From positions 62,001-126,000 of the forward strand of contig NZ_VDMA02000004.1 in assembly GCF_006334915.2 (NCBI RefSeq): a stretch of 64,000 nt of DNA, written 5' to 3'. A program made the translations under genes and the position numbers. This stretch comes from Microbispora catharanthi (GTDB lineage: Bacteria; Actinomycetota; Actinomycetes; Streptosporangiales; Streptosporangiaceae). Positions 16,491 to 24,695 of this stretch are shown in pieces (the first letter of the stretch is position 1; each line of letters begins with the position of its first letter). The notes under the pieces are model-generated. The model was not told the DNA's origin and did not search any database. It saw nothing but the letters and a program-made list of their open reading frames with translations.

Positions 16491-17165
16491 TCACGCCCTC
16501 CGGTCGAGCGGAGCATCGGCCACGAGACCCGCCTCGTACGCGAGGATCGCGGCCTGGACGCGGTTGCGGAGGCCGAGACGGCTGAGGATCTGGCTGACGT
16601 ACCCCTTGACCGTGCCCTCGACGAGATGCAGGCGCCGGGCGATCTCGGCGTTGGACATGGCGGCTCCGACCAGCGTGAGCACCTCGCGCTCGCGGTCGCC
16701 GAGCTCGTCCACGAGGGCGCGGGCGGCGGCCTCCGTGCCGAGCGGGCGTGCCCGGAGGCGGGTGATGACCCGCCGCGTGACGGCGGGGGACAGATAGGCG
16801 CCACCCGCGGCGACGGCGCGGACCCCCGCGATCAGTTCGCGTGGGTCGCCCGACTTGAGGAGGAAACCCGACGCGCCGGAACCGAGCGCGCTCGTCACGT
16901 AGTCGTCCTCGTTGAACGTCGTGAGCATCACGACGGCGACCTCGGGGAGGACCCGGCGCAGTTCGGCGGCGGCCTTGAGCCCGTCGAGCCGCGGCATCCG
17001 GATGTCGAGCAGGCAGATGGCGGGATGGTGCCGCAGGGCGAGGTCGACGGCCTCGTGCCCGTCGGCCGCCTCGGCGACGACCTCGATGTCGCCGGCCGTG
17101 GCGAGGATGCTCGCGATGCCGGCGCGGATCAGTGCCTCGTCGTCCGCCAGCAGGACGCGGATCAT
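16491..17165 (-). CDS. LuxR-type (NarL/FixJ) response regulator
   Basis: A 224-residue response regulator. Receiver domain (residues 1-120) with the DDE acidic pocket (VLLADDEALIRAGI), phospho-acceptor Asp in CLLDIRMPRLDG, Thr in VVMLTTF and Lys in FLLKSGDPRELI. C-terminal LuxR HTH (about 155-215; LGDREREVLTLVGAAMSNAEIARRLHLVEGTVKGYVSQIL). ATG 17165 fits the family start. The alternative ATG 17198 overlaps the serine hydrolase stop as ATGA, which argues for coupling even though it adds 11 residues. The kinase gene follows at once. Confidence 0.92.
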   Translation of the reverse strand: MIRVLLADDEALIRAGIASILATAGDIEVVAEAADGHEAVDLALRHHPAICLLDIRMPRLDGLKAAAELRRVLPEVAVVMLTTFNEDDYVTSALGSGASGFLLKSGDPRELIAGVRAVAAGGAYLSPAVTRRVITRLRARPLGTEAAARALVDELGDREREVLTLVGAAMSNAEIARRLHLVEGTVKGYVSQILSRLGLRNRVQAAILAYEAGLVADAPLDRRA

Positions 17166-17194
17166 CGCATTCTGCCCAAAATCCGCCCTACCTC

Positions 17195-18685
17195 TCATAT
17201 GTGGACGTTACCAACGGCCCGTCGCCGGAGGCGTACGGCGTGGACGAGACGGGCGGCCACGACGGTGACGGCGGCCAGCGCGCCGGTGGCGGCCCAGACG
17301 TACAGCGCGAGCCAGACGTAGGTGAGCTGGTCCAGCGTGCCCACCCGGTTCAGCAGCACCCCGGCCAGCTCCGCCAGCCCCAGGTAGAACGCGACCGGCA
17401 GCGCGTAGGGCACCAGCCGCGCGATCACCCGCCAGGCGCGCCGGTGTGCGCGGCGGCGGGCCCAGCGGCCGGAGCGCAGCACTCCGGTCACGCCGAGGGC
17501 CAGGTTGAGCAGCGAAAGGCCACCCAGCCAGGGGTCCGCCTTCGTGGTGAAGGGCGCCGCGCCCGCGTCGGGCCGTCCCTCGATCAGGTCGACCAGGCCG
17601 TCGCTGATGATCAGCGCGTCGTCGCCGGAGATCATCCCGGTGTCGGTGACGACCGCGATGCCCCACCCGCTCCCGGGCAGGAGGGTCTGCGCGGAGTTGT
17701 GGGTGAGCAGCCAGCCGGTGTGCCGCAGCATCGGCGCCCCTCCGGCCGTGCGCTCGGCCGACCACCCCATGCCGTACGTGCTGCCGCCCACGCCGGACGG
17801 GGTCTGGGTGGCTTCGACGAGGTCCCGGGGGAGGACGCCGCCGTGGCCGTTCTGCGTGATCAGCCATTTGGCCAGGTCGTGGGTGGTGCTGACGACCCCG
17901 TAGGAGCCGTTGACGAACCACTTCGGGTGCGCGCGCTCGACGACCCGGCCGTACGCGCGGACGTATCCGGCGCCGGCGCCGGGCAGTTCCTCCGTGGTGT
18001 CCACCGTCCGGGTGGACGTCATGCCGAGCGGCGTGAACACCGTGGCGGCCATGAAGTCGGCGAACGGCATCCCCGACACCACCTCGGCCAGCCGCGCCGC
18101 GACCGCGTAGTTGGGGTTGTGATAGATCATCCTGGTGCCCGGCGCCGCGGCGAGCGGCGCGGTCCTGAGCATCGCGACGGCGCTTTTGAGGTCGTCCGGC
18201 GCGGGGAGCGTCAGCTCGGGAAAGGTCCGGTCGCTCATGCCCGAGGTCTGCTGGAGAAGCTGCCGCACGGTGATCTTCTCAGCCCGGGCGTCGGCCATGG
18301 TGAACTCGGGCAGATATCGCCGAACCGGCGCGTCGAGGTCGATCCTGCCCTCGTCGGCGAGGCGCAGCACCCCCAGGGCGGTGAACGACTTCGACAGCGA
18401 GGCGAGCGGCATGGGAGTGTCCGCGGTGATCGCCTCGCCGCCGGCCGTGTGACCGTGCCCGGCGGCGTACACGACCCGGTCGCCCTTGACGACCGTCACG
18501 ACGGCACCGGGCAGGTCCGTGCGCCGGATGTAGTCGTGTACGTAGCGGTCGACGGACTCCGCGGTCAGGCCGCGCCGTCCGTCCGGGGGTGCCGCCCGCG
18601 TCGCGGCGCTCACCGCCGTCGCTCCCGTCGTGAGCAGCAGCACACCGGCCAGACCGGCGGTCGCGGCGATTTCGCGCATGCGCAC
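17195..18685 (-). CDS. membrane-bound serine hydrolase, class C beta-lactamase family
   Basis: A 496-residue penicillin-binding-protein-like hydrolase. Signal peptide (1-28), then a beta-lactamase/AmpH-type domain with SLSK (S96-K99), YHN (Y188-N190) and HTG (H322-G324), the three active-site motifs. After about residue 375 come about four membrane segments (LSLLNLALGVTGVL, VPYALPVAFYLGLAELAGVLL, LTYVWLALYVWAATGALAAV). Known relatives are D-aminopeptidases, esterases and carboxypeptidases; true beta-lactam hydrolysis is not implied. It overlaps the 17198 ATG of the response regulator by 4 bp, so the three genes look like one operon, with the hydrolase possibly making or removing the kinase's cell-wall signal. 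Confidence 0.88.
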   Translation of the reverse strand: MRMREIAATAGLAGVLLLTTGATAVSAATRAAPPDGRRGLTAESVDRYVHDYIRRTDLPGAVVTVVKGDRVVYAAGHGHTAGGEAITADTPMPLASLSKSFTALGVLRLADEGRIDLDAPVRRYLPEFTMADARAEKITVRQLLQQTSGMSDRTFPELTLPAPDDLKSAVAMLRTAPLAAAPGTRMIYHNPNYAVAARLAEVVSGMPFADFMAATVFTPLGMTSTRTVDTTEELPGAGAGYVRAYGRVVERAHPKWFVNGSYGVVSTTHDLAKWLITQNGHGGVLPRDLVEATQTPSGVGGSTYGMGWSAERTAGGAPMLRHTGWLLTHNSAQTLLPGSGWGIAVVTDTGMISGDDALIISDGLVDLIEGRPDAGAAPFTTKADPWLGGLSLLNLALGVTGVLRSGRWARRRAHRRAWRVIARLVPYALPVAFYLGLAELAGVLLNRVGTLDQLTYVWLALYVWAATGALAAVTVVAARLVHAVRLRRRAVGNVHI

Positions 18686-18808
18686 CGTGGTTCCCCTCCG
18701 AGCTCTTTCCGTTCGCAGGTCACGTACGGTACGAGCGGCCGGAGGGGCGGCACAGCGGGCGATCGGGAGGTCCTCACCTGACTTTCGTCAGGTCGTGGAC
18801 CGGGCGGG

Positions 18809-19324
18809 TCAGCGGCGGCCGAACCATCGGAGGAAGGAGCGCTTCGGGCGCTTCGGGCGCTTCGGGCGCTTCGGGTCTTTCGGGTCTTTCGGGTCTTTCG
18901 GAGGAGCGGGCTTCTTCTCGGCGACCGGATGAAGGGCCCGCCACTCGGCGGCGACCTCGTCCACGTCGATGAGCGGCTGCACGACGGGCGGACCGGACAG
19001 GGGCGTGCGGTAGCTGTCGCGGATCTTGGCGTTCATCTCCTCGGTGATCCTGCGCGCCTCGGCCTCGGTGCGCGCGCCCAGCGCCTCCGCCCTCGCCTCC
19101 TCGGCCTCCTTGCGCAGCGCCAGCGTCCCCGGCAGCGGGAACGACAGGTTCTCCGCGCGCATCTTCTGCTTGATCCACCACATCTCGTCGTGCGGCTCGC
19201 CCTGGCCGGGGATCGGCTTGCCGGCGCCCGGCAGGTCGTCGAACTCACCACGCTCGGTGGCCTCGCGGATCTGCCGGTCGATCCACGACTCGAAACTCAC
19301 TCCGAGGGGCTTGCGTTCGGTCAC
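18809..19324 (-). CDS. DUF1992 (DnaJ-C28-type) protein
   Basis: A 171-residue protein whose first 70 residues carry the DUF1992 signature (FESWIDRQIREATERGEFDDLPGAGKPIPG, then WWIKQKMRAENLS and LPGTLALRKE). The role of the family is unknown; in eukaryotes it occurs in DNAJC28. The C-terminus is a low-complexity basic tail made of KDP then KRP/KRPK units (about 140-165), coded by 9-bp repeats. GTG 19324 follows GAGGTGAGG; longer frames upstream have no support. Confidence 0.88.
   Translation of the reverse strand: MTERKPLGVSFESWIDRQIREATERGEFDDLPGAGKPIPGQGEPHDEMWWIKQKMRAENLSFPLPGTLALRKEAEEARAEALGARTEAEARRITEEMNAKIRDSYRTPLSGPPVVQPLIDVDEVAAEWRALHPVAEKKPAPPKDPKDPKDPKRPKRPKRPKRSFLRWFGRR
18841..18900. 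repeat. 9-bp tandem repeats in DUF1992 tail
   Basis: Runs of GCTTCGGGC and TCTTTCGGG, period 9, each repeated about three to four times over 18841-18900. They code alternating KRP and KDP tripeptides and remain in frame whatever the copy number. Confidence 0.8.
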
Positions 19325-19416
19325 GGCCTCACCTCGCTCGACGTGGTCGGCATCCTCCTGTGAGGATAACTTTCCCGCGCGGGCGGCCAGGGCCAGGGGA
19401 CGGGCCAGGAGACGGA

Positions 19417-20295
19417 TCAGGGCACCCGCAGCAGGTCGATCACCCCCGTGGTGCCCTCGTCGGCGTGGCCGTCCGCGAGCCGCCGCTCCATGAGGGTCGT
19501 GAAGGGCGTGAGCAGTTCGGGGCTGACCTTCTGCTCCTCGGCCGTACGCAGCAGGGTCGCGTTGCCCCGCACCATCATCGCGAGGTTGGACGTGACGTTC
19601 TTCGTGTAGTCGCCGCTGTCCAGATGTTCGGCGATCCCGTACGCGTACGGGGTCATCGCGCTCAGCCAGCTCACGACGAGGTCGGCGAAGTCCTTCGGGG
19701 GGATCTCCTCCCGGACGAGCGCGAAGGCGTGCGCCACCCCCGCGAACATGCCCGTCATCGCGCTGAGCAGCGCCACGTCGTGGAGGGCGGCGAGCCCGGG
19801 GTCCTCGCCCGTGTAGACGGTGGCGGCGGGTGCGGCCAGCGTGCCCGCGTGGGCCTCGAACACCGCCGGGGAGCCGCTGTAGAAGACGTACGCCCCGGAG
19901 CCCGGCACCCCGATCATGGGCGGGACCGCCATGACGCCGCCGTCGAGGAACCGGGCGCCGCGCTCCTCGGCCCACCGGGCGCGGGTGCGGGCCTCCTCCG
20001 GAGTGCCGGTGGTGAGGTCGACCAGGTCCTTGCCGGACAGGTCGGCGACGGCGAGGGCGTCGTCCACCGAGGCGTGGTCCAGCAGGCAGACGACCACCAG
20101 GTCGCTCGCGGCCACGGCCTCGGCGGCGGTCGCGGCGACGCGCGCCCCCTCGCGGGCGAGGGCCTCGGCCCGGCCGGCGGTGCGGTTCCAGACGGTCAGC
20201 GGATGCCCGGCGGCGAGCCAGGCGCGGGCGAGCGCGCCGCCCATCGCGCCCAGCCCGAGAAGGGACAGCGGAGACTTCTCAGTGTTGTGGGTCAT
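19417..20295 (-). CDS. imine reductase-like NAD(P)-binding oxidoreductase
   Basis: A 292-residue beta-hydroxyacid dehydrogenase/imine reductase-type enzyme. N-terminal Rossmann fold with LLGLGAMGGALARAWLAAGHPLTVWNRT (residues 12-39, arginine after the second strand suggests NADPH), substrate loop DLTTGTPEEARTRARWAEERGARFLDGGVMAVP, then the helical dimerisation domain. The catalytic-lysine position of 6PGDH-type enzymes is not Lys here, consistent with the imine reductase branch. ATG 20295. It is divergent from an HxlR regulator with a palindrome between them. Confidence 0.82.
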   Translation of the reverse strand: MTHNTEKSPLSLLGLGAMGGALARAWLAAGHPLTVWNRTAGRAEALAREGARVAATAAEAVAASDLVVVCLLDHASVDDALAVADLSGKDLVDLTTGTPEEARTRARWAEERGARFLDGGVMAVPPMIGVPGSGAYVFYSGSPAVFEAHAGTLAAPAATVYTGEDPGLAALHDVALLSAMTGMFAGVAHAFALVREEIPPKDFADLVVSWLSAMTPYAYGIAEHLDSGDYTKNVTSNLAMMVRGNATLLRTAEEQKVSPELLTPFTTLMERRLADGHADEGTTGVIDLLRVP

Positions 20296-20329
20296 GCCGA
20301 TTAGGCTGGTCACGAGCCCCGAGACGATC

Positions 20330-20355
20330 AAGTACGCACTTCGAAGTGGGTGCTT
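20330..20355. promoter_or_regulatory. imperfect palindrome, probable HxlR operator
   Basis: AAGTACGCACTT (20330-20341) and AAGTGGGTGCTT (20344-20355) form a 12+2+12 inverted repeat matching at 10 of 12 positions, midway between the divergent starts 20295 and 20393. HxlR proteins bind such sites and often respond to electrophiles. Confidence 0.6.
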
Positions 20356-20392
20356 ACCCCGGGGTGAGCGAGCAGCCAGGAGGGGATGAACC

Positions 20393-20734
20393 ATGCGGAC
20401 CGCGCGGCGTCCGGGAGCGGCCGAATGCGGGATCGACGCGGCGATGGAGGTGATCGGCGGCAAGTGGAAGAGCTCGATCCTCTGGACGCTGAACGAACGC
20501 CCATGCCGTTTCGGGGAGCTGCGCAGGATGCTCCCGGGCGTGACCGAGAAGGTGCTCGCCTCGCACCTGCGCGAGATGGAGGCCGACGGCATCGTGCACC
20601 GCGAGGTGTACGACGAGGTGCCGCCGCACGTCGAATACTCGCTGACCCCGCTCGGCGTCACGCTGAACGAGGCGCTGGCGCCGCTCGGCGTGTGGGGACG
20701 GGTGCATCTCCTCGGCGGACGCGACGATCACTGA
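20393..20734 (+). CDS. HxlR family transcriptional regulator
   Basis: A 113-residue winged-helix regulator. CGIDAAMEVIGGKWKSSILWTL, RFGELRRMLPGVTEKVLASHLREMEADGIVHREVY and VEYSLTPLG are the HxlR signature; the conserved redox-type cysteine (C12) is present. ATG 20393 follows GGAGGGGATGAACC. It probably represses the divergent reductase gene and itself. Confidence 0.93.
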   Translation: MRTARRPGAAECGIDAAMEVIGGKWKSSILWTLNERPCRFGELRRMLPGVTEKVLASHLREMEADGIVHREVYDEVPPHVEYSLTPLGVTLNEALAPLGVWGRVHLLGGRDDH

Positions 20735-20863
20735 CCAGTGGGGTGTTCACGGACCTTGGCCGGGTCGGTCGCTGCGCCGGAAGCAACCTCCGGTCCTCGC
20801 TCCTTCCGCTCCCTCCCTCGCTCCCGGTGAACGTTCGTGGACTACCGGACGGGAATCCGGGTC

Positions 20864-21310
20864 TCAGGGTGTGGTCTCGTGGCCGGGCTGCCCGGGCGTG
20901 CGCCGCTGCTGCTTCAACTCGGCCTCGTAGAGGTGGCGGCGCCCTCCGGCCAGTTCGTTGCGGGCCTGGCGTTCCAGCTCTTGGAAGGTCGCGTAGTAGC
21001 CGTCGTCGTACTCCTCGACGATCTGGAAGGTCCAGCGGCCCTGGATGACGTTGCGGCCGATCAGCTCGCGTTCGATCCGGTCGGCCCACTTGTCGTGCCC
21101 GGCCTGCCGCAGCAGCCGTACGGCGTTGTCCAGCTCGAAGTCCGCCGTCCCGGTGAGCTGGTGGAAGGAGTACAGGTGGCCTCTGACCCGATGGATCGTC
21201 TCCAGTGCCTTGCTGAGCCTGCCCAGCGCGTCGACGGTGACGTCGTCCAGCCCCTCGGGGCGGCGGTGGCCGGGATCGGGCCGGCCGGCGGGCTCCTCGC
21301 GTTCGGTCAT
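20864..21310 (-). CDS. hypothetical protein (alpha-helical)
   Basis: A 148-residue soluble protein, mostly predicted helix, with no recognised family. The core (LGRLSKALETIHRVRGHLYSFHQLTG, then FELDNAVRLLRQAGHDKWADRIERELIGRNVIQGRWTFQIVEEYDDGYYATF) looks conserved-type rather than random, with good codon bias and an ATG behind GGGTAGCGGTGGGAC. It lies 58 bp downstream of the CDP-alcohol phosphatidyltransferase on the same strand and may share its transcript. Confidence 0.7.
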   Translation of the reverse strand: MTEREEPAGRPDPGHRRPEGLDDVTVDALGRLSKALETIHRVRGHLYSFHQLTGTADFELDNAVRLLRQAGHDKWADRIERELIGRNVIQGRWTFQIVEEYDDGYYATFQELERQARNELAGGRRHLYEAELKQQRRTPGQPGHETTP

Positions 21311-21368
21311 GTCCCACCGCTACCCCTCGCGGCGGCACCTCTATCCGTGCGGTCAGCGGTGAGGACGC

Positions 21369-22280
21369 TCAACCGGCGGGCGTCCCCGAGGCGGACGGTT
21401 CGGCGGACGTGCGGATCGCGGCCAGCGCGCGGTTCAGATCACGCGACGACAGCAGGAGCTTGTACATGATGAGGGCCTCGAAGAGGAGCAGCAGGGCGGC
21501 CGCGCCGATCGTGACCGGGATGACCGCGCCGAGCAGCGGGCCGACGATGAACACCGCCATCTGGAACTCGATGCCGCTGACCAGGTGTGTGCGGATCCGG
21601 TGCTCGCGCAGCCACTCCCGCATGCCGGGGTACCAGGAGAAGCGGCTGCGGAACTCCTGCTGCAGGTCCACGGCCTGCGTCAGGCGGACCCTGATCTCGT
21701 CGGGGTCGGTGTCAAGGTCCTCGTGTAACAGGGACGCCGGCAGCGCGGCCGGATCGCCGGACACCGACTGTTCGTAGGCGTGCCGTAGTGTGCGGCGCAT
21801 CTGGCGCCGGACCTTCGCGATCTGCAGGGCGTCGACGTAGCGCAGCATGTCGAGGAACACCACTGCGATGCCGAGGAGCAGATAGACCTCCTGCCCGGTC
21901 GCGCGGTACTGCCCCCACATGAGCGCGGCGGTGCAGGCCAGCACCCGGATCCGGTCGAACACGTAGTCGAGCCAGCCGCCGAGGACCGTCCCCGTTCCCT
22001 TGAGTCGCGCGATCTTCCCGTCCATGCAGTCGAGGACGAAGCTCACGTGGTAGACGGCGGCCCCGGCGGCCAGCCACGGCCACTCGGCCTGAAGGAAGCA
22101 CCAGGCCGAGCCGAGGCCGAGCACGAAAGCGCCCCAGGTGATCTGGTTGGGGGTGATGGACGTGCGGTTGGCGGTCGTCAGCACCAGCCGGCCCGCCAGG
22201 GGATCCACCAGGAAAACGGTCCACCAGGCGTCGCGCGCCTTATATGTCCGAGAGCGTACGTCATGAAGCGTGAACGTCAT
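21369..22280 (-). CDS. CDP-alcohol phosphatidyltransferase family protein
   Basis: A 303-residue integral membrane enzyme. The full CDP-alcohol motif is present: D84-x2-D87-G88-x2-A91-R92-x8-G101-x3-D105-x3-D109. Membrane helices lie around 45-62, 66-82, 112-130, 137-150, 225-245 and 250-275. Such enzymes replace CMP of a CDP-linked donor by an alcohol, making phospholipids or related phosphodiesters. It is longer than PgsA-type enzymes, with a soluble insert of about 55 residues (KVRRQMRRTLRHAYEQS...) between membrane helices, and the product is not evident. ATG 22280 has a weak ribosome site (AGAAAG). A 44-codon acidic ORF ends 41 bp upstream on the same strand. Confidence 0.87.
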   Translation of the reverse strand: MTFTLHDVRSRTYKARDAWWTVFLVDPLAGRLVLTTANRTSITPNQITWGAFVLGLGSAWCFLQAEWPWLAAGAAVYHVSFVLDCMDGKIARLKGTGTVLGGWLDYVFDRIRVLACTAALMWGQYRATGQEVYLLLGIAVVFLDMLRYVDALQIAKVRRQMRRTLRHAYEQSVSGDPAALPASLLHEDLDTDPDEIRVRLTQAVDLQQEFRSRFSWYPGMREWLREHRIRTHLVSGIEFQMAVFIVGPLLGAVIPVTIGAAALLLLFEALIMYKLLLSSRDLNRALAAIRTSAEPSASGTPAG

Positions 22281-22321
22281 TTGGGGGCTTTCTAGATTGT
22301 GGGGGGATTTCAGGGGAAACG

Positions 22322-22456
22322 TCAGAAGTCGTCGTCCAGATCTTCCGTTTCGTCCGCGTCGTCATTCTGGTCAAGGGCGTGCGCGTCGTCGCCCAGGTGC
22401 AGGTCGTCGTCGGGTTCGAGCAGTGCCGCCATTTGCTGGAGAAGCATCTTAAGCAT
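22322..22456 (-). CDS. 44-residue highly acidic small ORF
   Basis: ATG 22456 to TGA 22322 codes a 44-residue peptide: an amphipathic start (MLKMLLQQMAALLEP) followed by an Asp-rich tail (13 Asp, 3 Glu, one Lys overall) ending LDDDF. Third codon positions are about three-quarters G/C, so it looks translated, though less biased than its neighbours. AAAGGG lies 7 bp upstream. It has no cysteine core, no leader/core layout I recognise and no transport signal. It immediately precedes the CDP-alcohol phosphatidyltransferase, suggesting a shared transcript. Function unknown. Confidence 0.5.
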   Translation of the reverse strand: MLKMLLQQMAALLEPDDDLHLGDDAHALDQNDDADETEDLDDDF

Positions 22457-22560
22457 GTTTTTGCCCTTTGGCCGGCGTTTGTTTCGCTACTGCTCATCAA
22501 AGCATCGCCCGGCATCGCCCGTCGACTTTTTCCACAGCCCCTCTGGGTATGTGGAATTAT

Positions 22561-22587
22561 CCGAAGAGCCGAATTTCGGCTTTTTCG
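22561..22587. terminator. hairpin with T-run between CU044_5270 gene and small ORF
   Basis: AGCCGAA (22567-22573) pairs with TTCGGCT (22575-22581), extended by CCGAA/TTCGG outside; TTTTT lies within the right arm. It sits 36 bp beyond the stop of the CU044_5270 gene. The structure is near symmetric, so direction is unclear. Confidence 0.4.
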
Positions 22588-22622
22588 GTATATCTACGTT
22601 TCGTCTGCGGGTCGGGCGCGGG

Positions 22623-23984
22623 TCAGTCGTGCTGAGCCGGCAGGTCGGGCTCCTCGTCGGTCCAGCTGCTGTCGTCGTACGCGACGAAGGTGCCGACGGT
22701 CACCGTCCGGCCACCGGCGTCCACGCCCGCGCTGCGGGTCTCCGCCGACAGGAACAGCCCGCTGCCGGGGTCGACCACCATCGTGACGTCGGTGCCCTCC
22801 GCGCCCGCCCGATAGGTGAGGCCCTGGCCGGTACGGCCCAGCGCGTCGGTGACCTCTCCCACGGCGGTGATGCCGGGCAGCTCGGCCAGGATCCGGTACG
22901 CCGACGCCCGCACCTCGGGAGAGACGGGCAGCCCCCTGAGGATCTCCACGCAGGCTCCCTGCAGCCGGTTGTCCATCTCCCGCTGCGGGTCGAGCGCGTG
23001 ATACTTCTTCGTCTGCCGGCTGATCCGTGCCTTCAGGTAGTTCCTGAGCTTCTCCGTGCCGCTGGGAATGCGACCCAGCTCCGCCCAGGTGATCGGCTGC
23101 TTGGCCAGGACACCGGCCGAGCCGATCCACCGCCCGGCAAGCCGTGACCCTGTGGGCTCCTCCGGTGCGGAACGGACCTCCTCTTCCGGGCCGAGGTCGC
23201 CGAGGCCGTCGACGTCGTGCGGATAGCGCCACTCGCGGGGCGAACCGGCGTCGCGCCAGGCCGCCTCGTCCTCGGGAGTCGCCGGCTTCACACCGAGAGG
23301 CCGCGTGATCCTCCAGCTCGGCCGGGCGGGGTCGGGGGCGAGCCACATCTCCCCGGACACTCCCCTCTGGAGGAGGTAGCGACGGTCGGGCGAGAGAAAT
23401 CGCTGGATATAGGTCGTATTCATGCGCCAGTAGGCGCCGGGCCGGTCGGACGTCCTGGCCGTGGCGGAGGCGGCGGCGAGCAGGATCTGTCGGGCGTTCC
23501 CCGCACCGCCCATGGTTTCGGCGGCCGGCGTTCCCGTCGATGCCCCACTGGTGGGAGTGAGCACCACCCGGCCTTCAGGTGCGACGGCCGTGGTGACGAT
23601 CAGGGCGGCCGCAGCGGCCGCCCCCGCCAGCAGTGCTCCCACGGTGACCCGCCGCCCGGTGAGGCGGTGCTCGGGGGAGCGGCTTTCGGGGGAGCGGCGC
23701 ACGCCCCTTGCCCGAGACTGTCGCCGGCCCCTCCCGAAGCGTGCCGGCTCCGGCTCCGACGGGCCGTGATCCGGCCCGGGACCCGCTCCGTCCCGGTGCG
23801 GGTCGCCGTCCGGCGCGTACGGACCGTCCTGGGCGGCGAGGGCCAGCGCGGCCATCAGCCGGGCGCGGCCCGCGTCGAAGGCTGCGGCGGTGGGTGCTGG
23901 CTCGACGAGGAGGTCGCGGACGGCGGCCAGTTCGTCGGGTTCGGAGGTCCGGGGGGAGCCCGTCGGGCGGGTCAGGTCATCCAT
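22623..23984 (-). CDS. CU044_5270 family membrane protein, ECF sigma partner
   Basis: A 453-residue protein of the CU044_5270 type, widespread beside ECF sigma genes in Streptosporangiales. An N-terminal cytoplasmic segment of about 115 residues (DELAAVRDLLVEPAPTAAAFDAGRARLMAAL), one transmembrane helix (about 118-140, VTVGALLAGAAAAAALIVTTAVA) and a long outer domain (WRMNTTYIQRFLS, DRRYLLQRGVSGEMWLAPDP, VTMVVDPGSGLFLSAETRSAG). Likely an anti-sigma or sensor controlling the preceding sigma factor. ATG 23984 overlaps the sigma stop by 8 bp. Mechanism not established for the family. Confidence 0.85.
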   Translation of the reverse strand: MDDLTRPTGSPRTSEPDELAAVRDLLVEPAPTAAAFDAGRARLMAALALAAQDGPYAPDGDPHRDGAGPGPDHGPSEPEPARFGRGRRQSRARGVRRSPESRSPEHRLTGRRVTVGALLAGAAAAAALIVTTAVAPEGRVVLTPTSGASTGTPAAETMGGAGNARQILLAAASATARTSDRPGAYWRMNTTYIQRFLSPDRRYLLQRGVSGEMWLAPDPARPSWRITRPLGVKPATPEDEAAWRDAGSPREWRYPHDVDGLGDLGPEEEVRSAPEEPTGSRLAGRWIGSAGVLAKQPITWAELGRIPSGTEKLRNYLKARISRQTKKYHALDPQREMDNRLQGACVEILRGLPVSPEVRASAYRILAELPGITAVGEVTDALGRTGQGLTYRAGAEGTDVTMVVDPGSGLFLSAETRSAGVDAGGRTVTVGTFVAYDDSSWTDEEPDLPAQHD

Positions 23985-24600
23985 CGGTGCCTCCGATCAG
24001 GGGGTTGACGCCTCCCAGAGCCCCGCGAAGCTTCCGGCGCACCCGGCTGAGCCGGGAACCGACGGTGCCCGCGGGGATGCCGAGGGTCTGGGAGATCTCC
24101 TCATGGCTCAGTCCGGCGATCGCCACCAGGAGCAGGACGTCCCGGTCGCCGTTGGACAGCCCGGCGATCCCCGCTGCCAGCGGCCCCTGTGCGCTCGCGG
24201 CGGTGACCCGCGCCGCCACCCGGTCCTCGTGGCCGGACACCGCTCCGCGGTCCACCGGCGCCCGCTGGAACGCCTCCAGCCTCCGGCGCTCGCTCCTGCG
24301 GTGCTGGGCGACGAGATTCGTGGCGATGCCGTACAACCAGGGTCGTACGGAGCCGCGGGCGGGGTCGAAGCCGTCGCGCTTGCGGAACGCGACGAGAAAG
24401 GTCTCGGCGGCGAGGTCGTCGGCGACCTGCGTGCCGAGCCGCGCCGCCGCATAACGGTGGATCTCGCCGAAATAGCGCTCGTAAAGCGCAGCGAACAGCT
24501 CCGGCCGATGCCACGACCGCTCGATGAGCACGGCGTCGTCGAGATCCGCCGGAGCTTCCGGGGGAGCGGGCATTCGCGAGGCGTCCCTTCTGTGGGTCAT
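23977..24600 (-). CDS. ECF RNA polymerase sigma factor
   Basis: A 207-residue ECF sigma factor. Region 2 (about 25-95): ELFAALYERYFGEIHRYAAARLG, VADDLAAETFLVAFRKRD, RPWLYGIATNLVAQHRRSERRR. Region 4 (about 135-195): AGIAGLSNGDRDVLLLVAIAGLSHEEISQTLGIPAGTVGSRLSRVRRKLR. ATG 24600 is preferred; ATG 24573 (MPAPPEAP) is an alternative, and the long open frame upstream is non-coding. Operon with the CU044_5270 gene by 8-bp overlap. Confidence 0.9.
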   Translation of the reverse strand: MTHRRDASRMPAPPEAPADLDDAVLIERSWHRPELFAALYERYFGEIHRYAAARLGTQVADDLAAETFLVAFRKRDGFDPARGSVRPWLYGIATNLVAQHRRSERRRLEAFQRAPVDRGAVSGHEDRVAARVTAASAQGPLAAGIAGLSNGDRDVLLLVAIAGLSHEEISQTLGIPAGTVGSRLSRVRRKLRGALGGVNPLIGGTDG

Positions 24601-24695
24601 CACCTCTACTCCGCCGCAGGGCCCGATCGCTTTCACGCCGGTCTTTCCAGGAGGCTCACTCCCCGCTCCCCAGACCGGCGGCGGGGCGGGACGGC

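Noticed and set aside
14414..16585. A 723-codon plus-strand frame over the histidine kinase
   Set aside because: Low-complexity R/G/P/H-rich translation antisense to an HK with all its motifs.
22261..22515. An 84-residue Thr/Cys-containing minus-strand frame near the CDP-alcohol gene that looked like a modified-peptide precursor
   Set aside because: It is out of frame with the better acidic ORF in the same bases, has no ribosome site, and no lanthipeptide, lasso or other RiPP enzyme gene is nearby.
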